From Diploscapter coronatus (lineage: Eukaryota > Nematoda > Chromadorea > Rhabditida > Rhabditidae): a DNA stretch of 64,000 nt. The stretch covers positions 53,095,201 to 53,159,200 of the forward strand of contig OZ038422.1 in the NCBI GenBank assembly GCA_964036155.1, given 5' to 3'. Below are positions 1 through 11,752 of this stretch, piece by piece. Within the stretch, counting starts at the first letter, position 1. Every line of letters starts with the position of its first letter. Made by a program: the position numbers and the translations under genes. The notes under the pieces were generated by a model. It searched no databases. It worked only from the letters and a program-made list of their open reading frames with translations, and was not told the origin of the DNA.

Positions 1-102
1 AGGGAGAAAAGCTGTCATTTGTAAGATATCCAGAATTAAAGTCCTGGAGATGGTTAGATTCTGATTAAAATATCAAAAGAATAATCTGGGGATCTAATGG
101 AC

Positions 103-1579
103 TCATTTTTTAGCTAATTTCTTTCGTGTTTTGTGCCGACAAACGGAAGAAAACTCGCCTCCAGCGGGTCCTGGCTGAAATTGAATAAAATTAGAATCAA
201 ATTCGAGGATGAATTAATCAAAATCTTACGGGTCCTGGTGGGCCGTTGTTTCCTTTGCCACCTGGCTGTCCTGGGGCCTTAAGTTAAATTAGCATAACCT
301 CTGAAATGTATGGTTCCAGCTTACTCCAGGGTGTCCCTAAAAAGTGAAATTTAGTGAAAATTCTGGAATAAAATTAGCTTACAGCAGGTCCCATATGTCC
401 ATCAGGTCCAGGACTTAAATCATTTGTTGATTAGATATTGGTCAAAGAAATAAAAAAAAAACTAGGGAACTTACGGTCCTGGTGGTCTGAAATTACACGG
501 ATTAGTCGTTCAGAATGACAATATGAATGAATAAAACCCATTAAACGTCATATTTGGCTTGACAATTGTACTATTGAATTATATTATTTTATCAAATAAT
601 ACCGATATGCATCACATTATACGCCTCATTATTGGATACTTTGATCCTTTTTTCTTACTTTCAGATACTAGATTTTTCAAGCCAAATAACTGAGATATTG
701 AGAAAACTTACCCTCTTGGGCATTTCTTGCAGTCGCTGGGTGGAGCTGGGCAAGAGATGGGTGGATGGACATGGTGGTTGTCGGCTCCAGGGTTTCCAGG
801 GGGTCCCTATTTTCGGTTCATTCAAATATAATTCGCAGGAACACATCACCAGTGAATATTATGTGTTTTTTCAGGATACAATATGTAAGTTATCCCGAAA
901 AAATATATTAATATCACTGACAATAATATGCAAATTATATATGGAAATAATTCTCACAGGATTTCCGGGCTGTCCAGCTGAAATGGTATATGATTAACTA
1001 TTGTAAGCAGTAAATGATTGAATATCACGCATTTGCTCTTTTTCACAACTCTCGCATATCTTCTGATAATTCTATTGTGTAAAATGGTTATTAGCACCGT
1101 CAATGTATGTTAAATTTTCAGATTAAATGTCGCTCTCTTCTCAACTTCTTTAGGAGATTTTAAAAATCAGAAAGTCGAACTTACGAGGTCCAGGGGGTCC
1201 GGGAGGTCCTCTGAAATTGAATAGATTATTATTTTTCGTCATAGCAATTAGGATAGGATACTAACGGTGGGCAGTGGGCGACTGGAGGAGTGCACTGGCA
1301 CCAAGATGGGAGTCCGCCGTACGACTGACGCTTCTGACGGAAGACCGAGGCGAATGGGTTCTCTCTGGGCTTGGATGGAGGGGTGACCAGGACTTGGACG
1401 TCCATCATGTCGGCCCAGGCAGTGTCGGTCTCCACACGGAACACGTTGACGGAGTCGATGACCTCATCGTGGATGTCGTTGATCTCCTTGTAGATCGTCG
1501 GGATGACGATCATGCAGGTGATCACGGCGATCAGCGAGCAAGTGGAGGCGATCCCCACGAGGAGCTTCTCTTCGAACAT
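103..1579 (-). CDS. Cuticle collagen, short, nine exons
   Basis: Structural extracellular-matrix protein of the worm cuticle. Exon 1 (1266-1579) encodes the nematode cuticle-collagen N-domain: a membrane-like helix, the conserved IxDxxxE/FRVET block, an RQKR-like furin site and a CxC cluster. Short exons follow at 1185-1210, 958-977, 712-806, 475-486, 383-413, 325-336, 230-277 and 103-174. They keep both the Gly-X-Y register and splice phase throughout, giving 209 residues and a TGA at 103-105. The exon at 712-806 holds a non-collagenous interruption with three cysteines. The C-terminal tail is basic and not collagenous. About 209 residues is short for a family that usually runs near 300, so an exon could be missing, but no phase is broken. 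The acceptor before 806 (AAAATAG) is weak. Family assignment is sure; the exact exon set less so. Confidence 0.9.
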
Positions 1580-4500
1580 CCTGTAAAGGAAATCAATAAG
1601 TAAAATGAAGTTAATTTAGAATAGAACAAAATACACGCGAATAGGTACCGTAAGTCCTAAAATAAAAGTCCATGGGATTCAGTTTTTCGAAAAAAAATAG
1701 AAATTTTCAAACCGTCGTATTTTATCATATGATATTTGTAGAAACTTAATCTAAATATTCTAAAGAATGCATAAGTAATCCCCAACATGATTTGAACTGA
1801 GTCATGGACAGTTTTGACAACTTCAGTTGTGGAATTATATTTTAGAGGCTTGTATTTTAGACTTTACGGTAAGTGTGAATAATGGGAGAAGAGAATGAAA
1901 GGATATGATTAGTGAATATGAATTAGAAAAGATCATAAGATGAATCTTTCAAAATATTTAGATAGAACTATTGTCTTGCCCTAAATATTTTGCTATTTCA
2001 GCTAATGGTTGACCCATTAGCTGATTTGAGAATTAAAGCAATTCAATTTTAGATGACCCTAATTTAAAATCTAAAATGATAAGCAAATCTCTTAAGTCGA
2101 AATGAAGGAAGAGACGATGTGACCCGAGAACCCTGAAAGACGAGACCACTAGGGCCTTTTATATGAAGTAAGGTGCGGCAGGGAACTGTAGCGGGAAGGT
2201 AAGAAAAAGAAGCAGAAGGAAGCGCGTAGGCAATGAAAGGCTCCACCCATTTCTTCGCATTTCGAAATTCAATTTCTTTTTTCTCTGTATTTTGCACACG
2301 AAGGGTTCTATGACCTTGACTGTTATAAATAACGACATTATCAGAGTCAATAACACCAACCACAAGTTGAGGAATGAAATGATTTATTATCATCGTAGAT
2401 CCCAGTCAGATCATCAGTAGATCATAGTTCTGACGGTCCATCACTGGTCGCAGACTACTCGCTTCATTCGAGTGACTACTCAACTCAGCCGAGAGTCTCT
2501 CGCCTTGTAACTGACAAGAGTCGCCCAGTGGCGCCACCGCTGGCGAGTAGGAGTATTTATACTTCTGACCCGACTGCTTGTGATAAAACGAAACTGGATA
2601 ATGACGAATAGCAGACTCATTCTGATTCGTCAACTAATATCTTAGATAAGACAGTCTGAATGCTAATTTGGCTCTACCAAATTGTCATCATTACACTTCT
2701 GTGTATCTGATATCAGGTTACCACAATACTAAGTTTCTACTTGTCTCCAGCAGTATCCCTAGAATTAACTATAGTAGTTCAAGGAATCTGACAGAAATAG
2801 AGATTTTTGAGAGGTGTAATTTCAGAAGTATGTCATAGACCCCTAAATCGTCTATCAAAATGACCATCTGGATGTGATATATCTATTCTTGAAGTCTGTG
2901 GGTAATTGCATCTATCTTTTTGGTCATTGGGCTCGCTCATGTACTAAAAATGATGAAACATTCGCTATAAGGCATATTCGAGTGACCGTGGTGATCTAGA
3001 ATATATCCGAAAAGGGTCGTTCATAGTCTGTATTTCATCTGTGATGTCAGTACTCCTAATATCATGCCTCAATCACCATATTTGGATATGTCTGGCTGAG
3101 TTATGAGGCACGACCGGAATAGGTCATTTTAAAAATAAAAAAATGATCTACTTTCAAGAAATCTTTTAAAATCATGTAGGCATACTTTCGCGAAACTTTT
3201 TCGACAAATTAGCGTGAAACTATATTATTTTGATAAACAATCGTCGAAAACCCGAAAAAATCGCTTTAGAAACAAGGAGAATTCGCGATTTGCAACGAGT
3301 ACGAAATTATCGGCCTGACTTGCGTCCACTTTTTGCCTGGTTGCCTGTGATAAACTGGACTATTCGAGAAATTATCTGACAAATTTTTAGAATCGGTATT
3401 TGGCATTCTAATGCGCCATCAAGCATGAAAGTTGGTAAAGATTCAAGTTGGTTAAAAAGTCGAAGTTCAGTAAGTTCGGCGCTTCACGTTTTGAAGCCTG
3501 CGTTGAACATCATCAAGTGGCATGCGAAAATAGACAATTGGTTCAAGTTTAAAATACCTTTGAATAATTCTGGTAGTTTTCGAACGAAATTTCAGCGCGG
3601 GGGTTTCAGAATCCATCACGTCAATTTTCCTTATATAAGGACTTGGTACGTTTTCGCGTTCCTCCTGTGCTTTAGGAGTAGAGTTTCTGCACATGTTCGG
3701 TCTCAAAATTTCTGAAATTGCTTCTATTTTGATATTTGGCTGAAATAATTGGGTGTAATTAACTTTTTTGCTGCTTTAATTGTGTTTTCCTCATGTCGTG
3801 CGGTTTTCCAGTTGCTCTTTATTCTTTATTCATTTTGCATAATTAAATCAAATTATTAATTTGATTATCTTGAACAAACTAGTAGAAATTGAAGAAAAAA
3901 ATGAATTGACTTCCATCAATCTGATTCTGATACTGAATCTGAAATGGGAGTGAATATGGCAAGGGAAAAGTAATGAAAAGAAAAAGAAAAAATCGGAATA
4001 TCACAAGTTTATTACTTCATTTTCTATCCGTTCTTTTCTTCTCCTCCACCCTATTCTATGCAGTTTGTACACGGCAAGCATAGCAGAATCGACCTTGAAA
4101 CTGCCCATTTCATCTAATGAAATGATGAAAGTAGAGAAAATTAACAGAAAAACAACAAAAAAATCGAGAAAAGATAGAAATTGGGCGAACTATGATTTTC
4201 TGCAAAATAAAAAGAATCGGAAAGATTGCGCTCTGAAATTAAAATGTCCGGTTTCAGTTGTCTCTCGATCTTTAAAGATGCCCCCCGAATAGCGCGAAAC
4301 CACCGCCCTTCCCTCATCCAAACTGACAAACAACTGAAATTGGATAAAAATCGACGATACAGGTTTTGAGAAATTACGACTAACCAATTCCACTTTATCA
4401 TCGGAAAGAGGGATTGACAAAAATGAGAAAAAAATCTAAGAAATGGAAATGGATTTTGTTGAAACTGGCAGAAATTTTCGACTGACTGAAGAGTTTTTAC

Positions 4501-5084
4501 ATGAAGTTACTTATTAGTCGCAAAAGTTATCTCTTACCTCTACTATATAATTTAGTAAGCGTTTTTCAAGGAAGGCCAATTTTCAAATTTCAATTTCAAG
4601 ACCAGATTCTCAGGTAAACTGCCCAAATCGACTATGGAGATTTAAAAAATAAAACCTATTTTCAACTTCAATTTTAAAAAATGGTCGAAATTAGTATAAA
4701 ATCGATTTTTAGAAACTCCGTACTTTCATGCAAATACGGGACTCATTCGACTCACAATGAGTATCTTATCAAATTAAATCTTAATTGTCGTGCAAAACTC
4801 GCAATTTTTATTTTTAAGTACACCTTCAAATTTACGTTTCTAATGATAGGATTCGATACCATGAAAATGTTGAGTGTTCATAAGGAATAATTTTTATTCT
4901 CTCAATGGTCAAATTTTGAGAAAGACACTTTTAGAAATTCTTTGAACAGTCATACAGGTTCCTCTAGTTAAGGGTCCAAAATGAAAAACAATCAGACAAA
5001 TTTGTTAAATTAAATAATTTACAATATTTACATATCTTAAATGCCTTATAAGTTCTAGTACCGCAAAATATGAATAAAAACAAA
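1580..5084. other. Intergenic, 3.5 kb, no gene supported
   Basis: This stretch separates the collagen start from the stop of the 7TM gene. I read it on both strands and found only open frames without family resemblance, signal peptide or consistent splice context. The part just right of 1579 should hold the collagen promoter. A GC-richer block at about 2410-2600 contains small palindromes around an ACTCG..CGAGT core and could be a transposon or LTR remnant, but I found no matching second copy in the window. Confidence 0.5.
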
Positions 5085-5645
5085 TTAATTTCGAGAATTC
5101 TTTGAACTCCTGAATAAGCTATTTGACTTTGGGCCATTCTTCGTTCGCTGCTGCTGTCTTTCTAGTCGCTAAAAGTTTATTTTTTTTTTCTAAAATAATA
5201 TTTATTTGTTTGATTAAAAATTTATTAATTTTTTTATTCGATTACATTACCATGATAGCATTCCGCGACAGAATGTAGAGTGTGATTAACTGTATACAAG
5301 GTGCATATCCCGTAATGAATATGCTTATGTACTAAAATTGATTAATTCAAATTTAAAATACTATTTTAAAAATGTGATTTTATAAAATTTATAATTGAAA
5401 AAACTTTTTAGAAATAATTCTTGCAGTTAATTATTGGCACTTACATACAAATCAATTACATTCGAACCAACAGAAGCAACAGGATTACGCTTTACTCCAA
5501 AGTATGATAGCAATATTAATAAATTATTTGTAACAAGTTCACAAATTGTCTGAAATCTATTCTCCATTATGAATGAGATCGCCCCTGCGTGAAAGGGCGG
5601 AACAAAAGTAATGCGAACCAAGCGTTCCTTCTCGCACTGCGTCCC

Positions 5646-5696
<51 letters not shown>

Positions 5697-7235
5697 TTTT
5701 AATAGTCTTACACACAACAGTTCTCCCTTCCTCTTCACGCAAAGGTGATCTCATTTATAATGGACAATACAAAGGAAAATTTTTAATTAAATAATTATGA
5801 TTACATGTGCAATTAATCGTCGATTCAAGCCCGTTTCATCCTTGCGTTTTTCGGATTCCATTTTATTGTAGTATTTTCGCACATTAACCAATAAATATAT
5901 CGTGCAAATGATTAATATCGGAGAAATAACGATATTGGAGATTTTGAGTTGAATTTCAGTTATGTAATACTATAATATTTATCATTATTCAACTTTAGAG
6001 CAAATTAATAATTTATACGTATGATATGATATGACATGATATAATTCAATAAATAGTTACCTCATAATAGATGATATAGACTATTAAACCATTAACGTCA
6101 TCTAATGTATCAGCAAAAGCGAAAATAATATACAATACATAGCCATAAATTTCGAAAATAATATACGCCACATATGTTAAATTAAATATATATTTTATAA
6201 TTTTTGTTACATTTTCATTAGGCAATCTGCAAAAGATTTAGTTCTAAATGCTATGCTAAAAATTATTTTACCTGCCGAAAGTTCGAGCTCTATGTATTGA
6301 CATTGCGCAGGATACTATTTTCGATAAACACCCGATATGAATAACTGTCGTGTCCAATATTTGAAAGTATGGCTAAATTGTAAATATCGTATTCTCCGCT
6401 AGAGATGGCCCCTTGCAAAGCGCGATGGAAAAGTGAGCAGAAAGAAGGAATTTTAGGCCAAAAACGCCATGTCTTGTTATTGTTTTTTTTTTTTTTTTAT
6501 ATTCAAGTTAAATTTATCAAACCAATCAAAAATATTTCTGTTAAATATATATAGATATACTTACAATAAAATCCCAAACTATTATGCAACATTTCTGTTT
6601 CAGGTGCAGGTAGATTTCAGCAATAATCTAAATTAAAAATTAACTATTTGTATAATAGCTAATTTATTTAACTTACACCCAACGGAGCGCCAATCAAATA
6701 TAAAATTTGCAAAATTAATAGTAAGAGCAGGAATTTTTCAAAAGTTGTATAAGCATCGCGTTTGCTTCTCAAAGCTCTGACCATACGAACAACTAATGGA
6801 GTCGGTATGATGAATATGGGCACGAGAAGTCCTTGGGTGAAATAGTCTGAATAAAAGAGATAAATATTACTTGATATTTCATATGATATGTAACAAATCG
6901 ACTCAATACAGATGATTTGGAAAAGTAGCCATGTAACCACCAGAAAAGTGGTCACCTTAGGAGAAAGTGTGTAGAAGGCAGGGTAAAATTATTTTCCCTA
7001 TATTTTACTAAAATGGCTATTTTTTCAAACTATCCTCAATATGTCAATAAGAATATCAAAAACCCACAGGATGGTTCGTCAACCAAGCTCGTGAAAAGTG
7101 CTCCAAAATGCGATGAGCATTCTGTTAAATCTGAAAACCCAACTAGAATTAATATTTGAATTCCGCAATATTCATACCAAGACAAGTCTCATTTTTGAAT
7201 TCGTCGTTATTAGGGTTTAAATCACAGCTATACAT
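5085..7235 (-). CDS. 7TM serpentine (chemoreceptor-like) receptor
   Basis: Ten exons join in phase to give 382 residues: 7178-7235, 7084-7130, 6677-6955, 6565-6627, 6272-6372, 6061-6226, 5805-5969, 5445-5549, 5251-5331, 5085-5168. The short N-terminus has three cysteines and an N-glycosylation site (NET). Hydrophobic segments lie at roughly residues 36-60, 70-95, 105-125, 150-175, 190-225, 245-275 and 325-345. An H-R-A-R stretch after helix 3 may stand in for the DRY region, and helix 7 is followed by a basic, Gln-rich tail. This is the layout of a nematode chemosensory GPCR, but I cannot place it in a named Sr family. The start is the first ATG after a TTTTATAG splice-acceptor-like site, fitting trans-splicing. 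The second intron (6956-7083) is the least certain joint. Confidence 0.72.
5649..5693. repeat. (CT)n microsatellite
   Basis: An almost pure run of about 22 CT dinucleotides. It lies inside the intron 5550-5804 of the 7TM receptor gene. Open frames crossing it encode only Arg-Glu repeats and are not genes. On the minus strand it is a long GA tract far enough from the acceptor at 5550 not to serve as its pyrimidine tract. Confidence 0.97.
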
Positions 7236-8846
7236 CTATAAAATAAACCTTTCAAAATAGCTATTAATATGGCACCGTATACACCACCTACAGAATTTAG
7301 CGATTCGATATTAGTTAGTGATTAATATTCCTAATGTAGTCTGTAACAACATTATATATGTTACTTTGCCAGCAAAATGGTGTTATTCAGTGCCGCTTCA
7401 CCTGTAGCTTATGCATCGTATTGCATTTTAGATTATTTGTTTCGTCTGGAAAAAGCTGATTACAAGCCTGTGATATGCTTATGTGATTTTGCATTCTCAC
7501 TAACTAATGAATTCAGTGTAATTATATGAACAATTGGAATAACAATTAACACCTGCTTACCTTTGAAAAATTTGCTCAAATTATCTAGTGAACTTGAAAC
7601 GTAGCACTTTGTAGACCACACTATGTGTATAGTTGTGCAAATTTAACGAGATGTAATAGCTTTTTGTCAACAGTTTTCCAAAAATTTAATCATTCAAATA
7701 ACGTATGATTTAATATTTTGATTCTCATTAAATATTCCATTATATTTTCAATATCATATATTCTAATGACACTAAAGTAACTAACTATCCAAAAGTGAAT
7801 GATGACTGTAGCTTACAATAAGAGAAAACTAAATGGTAGCAACATAACAAGCTACGAAATGGTGTAAATAGAGAAAGCTATAAATACATCTTTCGGCTTC
7901 ATAACATTTTATAAAATGTTACGTTACAATGCTATTATTTTCCAAATTATTAATGAACAATCTGGAAACCACACGACATACGGAATAGCATCAATTTGAA
8001 GAGAGTTATATCATGCATCTTTCTTTTCTTCATACCATTTTCATTTTATGCATGCCACGTTGTCACGTACTTTCCAGATTGGCAAAAATTGTCGGTATTT
8101 TAGATGTCGCTCCGAATCGAGAATGATATCCCTCAAATGTCGTGGGACTTCGGGCGAGTTGATATGTACAGGAGTTTCGATAACTGCGCCCCATATCAGT
8201 GGGTGTGGGCGTCGAATGGGTGTGAATCACAAATGGTCGTATATTTGGCTATTTAAAAATAATTTAGGATTGAAATTTAAAAATATGTAAATAAAAAATA
8301 CTTATCAAATTTTCGAAAATTTTAACCTCATAATTGTTTGAATTTTGCATTTCGTTGTTGATCAAAGATTATAAAGAATAAATTGGGAAATCGAAGAAAG
8401 AGGTCTTATCTCAAGAGAACAAAATTTATCAAATAATCACGGAGAGTTGGCATTTGCCTTTTGTGTGGTTTATAGCCTTAAGCAGCGTTATCAGACAAAT
8501 CATGCAAAAGTGCAGTCTAATTGATTCATCGATTTCATTCGTAAATTCCAAATTCACATTGATGTCATAGTTGTCGATCTATTTCTTGTCTACTCATTAT
8601 CGAAGATACCCCGCCATTTCCATTTATGAATTTATTCTTATCTCACCTTGTGATTGTGATGCTAGTAGTCCGCATGAAATTCTCTATTTATTGCGAGAAT
8701 TTCGCATTTATCAGTGAAGAATCCAAATTATTTTGCCAGACGCTTTCAATATTTCCTCTCGTGTTAGTGTATTAATATTTTTAGTTATATATTCCACAGC
8801 CTTTCATTCCATTATTTCATTTTCGAGATTGCAGATAAACATCAAA
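7236..8846. promoter_or_regulatory. Divergent intergenic region, 7TM / arrestin 1
   Basis: The 1.6 kb between two divergently transcribed genes should contain both promoters. I see no conserved motif that I can name, no RNA gene and no coding exon. An open frame at 8048-8290 on the plus strand has no signal peptide, splice context or family likeness. The last 100 bases before 8847 are pyrimidine-rich and include a TTGCAG at 8829-8834 that could be the arrestin's leader-acceptor site. Confidence 0.45.
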
Positions 8847-11290
8847 ATGCTCTCAATTGAATTCACAAACAGTCCACGCGGAGTCTATTATCCAGGAAGC
8901 GTGCTGGAAGGAGTCGTCAAGTTGGAGCTGAAAGAGCCTTTGAAGGTTTTTCTTAATTTCTTTTATTTCTTCGAAACTCATAATTCGGCAATCTTGTAGT
9001 TTTAAAACTTAAGTATGAAAAACGCTAGAAAAATTCGCTGTTTTCGATATTCCACAGTAATTATATTATTATAAGTAATAAAGATAAAATTTACTATGCC
9101 ACGAAGGATGAAATTCCAGATTCGAGATATTAAACTTTGTATTGACGGACATGCAAAAAATCACTGGGACAGAACAGAATCTAGGACTGTTTCGTAAGTC
9201 ATAATTGTGAAACATTTTAAAATAAAGATGAATTTCAGGGACGGAGAAGGGTACGTAAGGAAATTTCAACGAAGATCACCCTTTTTCCAAAAACTAGTAG
9301 CTAATGTGCTATTTTAGAGGAACCAAGTCTGAGAGTTATACTGTCAGCTACAGTGCGAAAATCCAGTATGCCGACGGGCATAGCACCATCTGGACGAATA
9401 AAGGATCAAATTTGCCTGTTGGAAAGCACACCTTTCCATTCAAATTTCAAATTCCGATAAACTGCCCGCCAAGCTTTGAAGGTACGGATTTTTGGGACTA
9501 TTTAAAGGAAATTTCTGATGCGCGTTTCGGCGAAATAACATTGATAATTTCATTATCATTTTTTTATAAAAAAAAAATTGAAATTTTCTGATTATTTTGC
9601 TGAATGCATGAATTTAGGTCATTACGGACATATCCGGTACCGAATTCATGCCGAAGCTGAACGAGCGTGGTGGTTCAACAAACGAGCTCAGCGACTCTTC
9701 ACAGGCAAGTTTTAATTTGACGACTTTTAAAGTTTCATATTTTCAGTCGCCCCTGCATTCGATTTAAACACGATTCCTCGTTGCGCAATTCCAATGAAAC
9801 AGGAGGTTTGCAAGAAGACAGGATTTGCGTTGAGAAGACGAGGGAATATCACTTTGGAGGTAATTAAAATTGATTAGCAAAAATTTTTATAACTATTTTA
9901 GACTCGCCTGCAAAAATCCGGATTTGTTCCTGGAGAAATCATATACGCAGAATGCTTCGTCAACAATGAAAGCTCGAAGAAAGTATTCAGGGTAAATAAT
10001 TTGCTTGATTCGTTGACTCAAAATATTTTATTTCAGCATATTTTTCAGAAAATTCAGAAGAAATATTGACTAAGCTGATAATAAAATTTTGAATCATTCA
10101 TCTGATCTTGTATTTTCTGATGATTTTTTTTTCCAAATTTCAGGCCTCTGCGGAACTCTTTCAATGTGCTGAGTTTATCGCATATGAAGGCGGATGTGGA
10201 AGTGCTACGTTTCACAATCACAGATACGTTGGGTAATTCCAATTATTAACAAATCTTAGAAAATACTCAATTAATTTAGAACTCATGAACAAAAGAGCTC
10301 AACTTCCACAATCTCATGTCTAAATCAATCGATCAATATTCCTCCCAAGTCGAAAGGATCTTTCGTCATCAAGCTGCCCGTCAGAGCCACAGTCTCATCA
10401 TTCAATTGCTGTCCGATCACCAAAGTCGATTACTACCTCAAAGTATGTGACTTTTAACAGTTCATGGGTAGAATTAGGAGAATAGTCATCAAACATTTTA
10501 TGCAATTCATTTTATACGAACTTCACTTTATAGACGTTAACGCTAGGTATAATCAGAATAGGTTTTTATTTGATTTTTCTCCGATATATTAAAATTTTCA
10601 TAGTTTAGGTAAAAATCGAGTCTGAAACGAGTGTGTCGAACACGATCAAGAACAGATTTCCAATTATTATTGGGACACACCCCGTTCGTTCTCAGGCTCT
10701 TACATTGGCTCCGTTGGTCATGCCGGCAAAGGGCGATGACTCTTCGTCTTCAGCAACCAACCCAACAGCACCTCCCGAATATCCTCAGCCAGCCCCGCAA
10801 CCGACTAACTTGCCAGATCGTAAGCTTATAAAAGAATAAACAAATTTTAGATTGGGTTATTTTGAATTGGCGTTTTTGTCATTCACTTATCATCAAAAAT
10901 CAATTAGGACGCGTTAAAATTGTGATTTGTTGAACACCAAATTTCTTTATGAAAATTTTAGTGAACGAAAAAAAGAAATGATTTTAAAAATTACATTATA
11001 AAATTTGAGAAGAAATTCAAAATTATCTTAGTGCCTCCGCCAAGCTACGAACAGGCTGTGTATGGAAATACGAGACCAAAATCCGATGAGCTCGACGTAA
11101 GATTTTCTCGAGTTTTCTTTTTAGAATTTTGCGAATTGAAATGTAAAAATTCTAATTTTATTTGAAATCGAAAATTCAGGGCTTCCTACCGCGCTATCCA
11201 GTTTACCCAAATCTGGACTCCTATTTGGGAACGAACAATGCAACGAAAGAAGAAGAAGATTTACCATCCGTTTCGACGATCAAATTGTAG
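8847..11290 (+). CDS. Alpha-arrestin (ARRDC-like) 1, PPxY-bearing
   Basis: Adaptor of the arrestin-domain family, cytoplasmic, expected to link membrane cargo to ubiquitin ligases. Twelve exons in phase (8847-8945, 9120-9193, 9239-9250, 9318-9481, 9618-9704, 9747-9859, 9902-9991, 10144-10232, 10280-10442, 10609-10819, 11032-11096, 11180-11290) give 425 residues. The N-arrestin lobe shows the Y-x-P-G-x-x-L-x-G-x-V signature and a P-P-S-F-E-G turn. The C lobe shows the S-G-F-x-P-G-E stretch and the IKLP / VDYYLK block. The tail carries two PPxY motifs (PPEY in exon 10, PPSY in exon 11), known ligands of WW domains of Nedd4-type E3 enzymes. One intron (9705-9746) has a GC donor and one exon is only 12 bases. 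The paralogue at 14968-17055 has the same exon order. Confidence 0.93.
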
Positions 11291-11752
11291 ACAAATCTTG
11301 CCATCGAAATTCAATCGATTGTGTGAACGCACTAACTAACTCGTTTCAAGTACTCTTCAGTATAATTGAAATCGCGCGATATAATCAATCAAAAATGTCA
11401 TCTTTATATTGGCGATGCTACTTTGAATTGAACCCAAAATGAAAAGATTAGTCTGCCTGTTCTTTCTACGTGCAATTTAACATTATTAAATTATTCGTTT
11501 TTTGTTTCAAATTTTACGAAAGTCTATTTTCGGTTTGTACTAAATAAATGCCTTCCATTCTATTCATTTCATGTTTAGTGAACACATTATTTGAAGAGGT
11601 GAATTCTACTTCTAATGCCATCTTGAATGCTTGAATTAAAATTCGATCAGCGTTTTGATCAAGTCATAGTTGTGCGTACTCTTTCGGGAGTCTAATTCGT
11701 AAATATCGCTGGATTCTACTCGAATTTCTTTTTTAGAATTTATCTATTTGTT
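11291..11752. other. Arrestin 1 3' region and SLC6 upstream region
   Basis: A poly(A) signal AATAAA lies at 11543-11548, about 250 bases past the arrestin stop, so the left half is a likely 3' UTR. The remaining 200 bases should hold the SLC6 promoter. A TTTTTTAG acceptor-like site ends at about 11736, 17 bases before the SLC6 start. Confidence 0.55.

Noticed and set aside
1274..1603. 109-codon open frame antisense to collagen exon 1
   Set aside because: It mirrors the GC-rich collagen N-domain on the other strand and has no features of its own.
2064..2633. Three minus-strand open frames of 68-109 codons, one hydrophobic
   Set aside because: No signal peptide followed by a coherent domain, no splice partners, and composition typical of chance frames.
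3425..3715. Overlapping open frames on both strands
   Set aside because: Neither resembles a known family and no flanking exon could be joined in phase.
5427..5754. Arg-Glu-rich open frames on the minus strand
   Set aside because: They are translations of the CT microsatellite; only the part 5445-5549 is real coding sequence, as an exon of the 7TM gene.
7084..7235. Reading the 5' part of the 7TM gene as a frameshifted pseudogene
   Set aside because: A stop precedes the helix 1 frame, but two short upstream exons splice in phase to the CTCCTAAG acceptor and supply a normal N-terminus.
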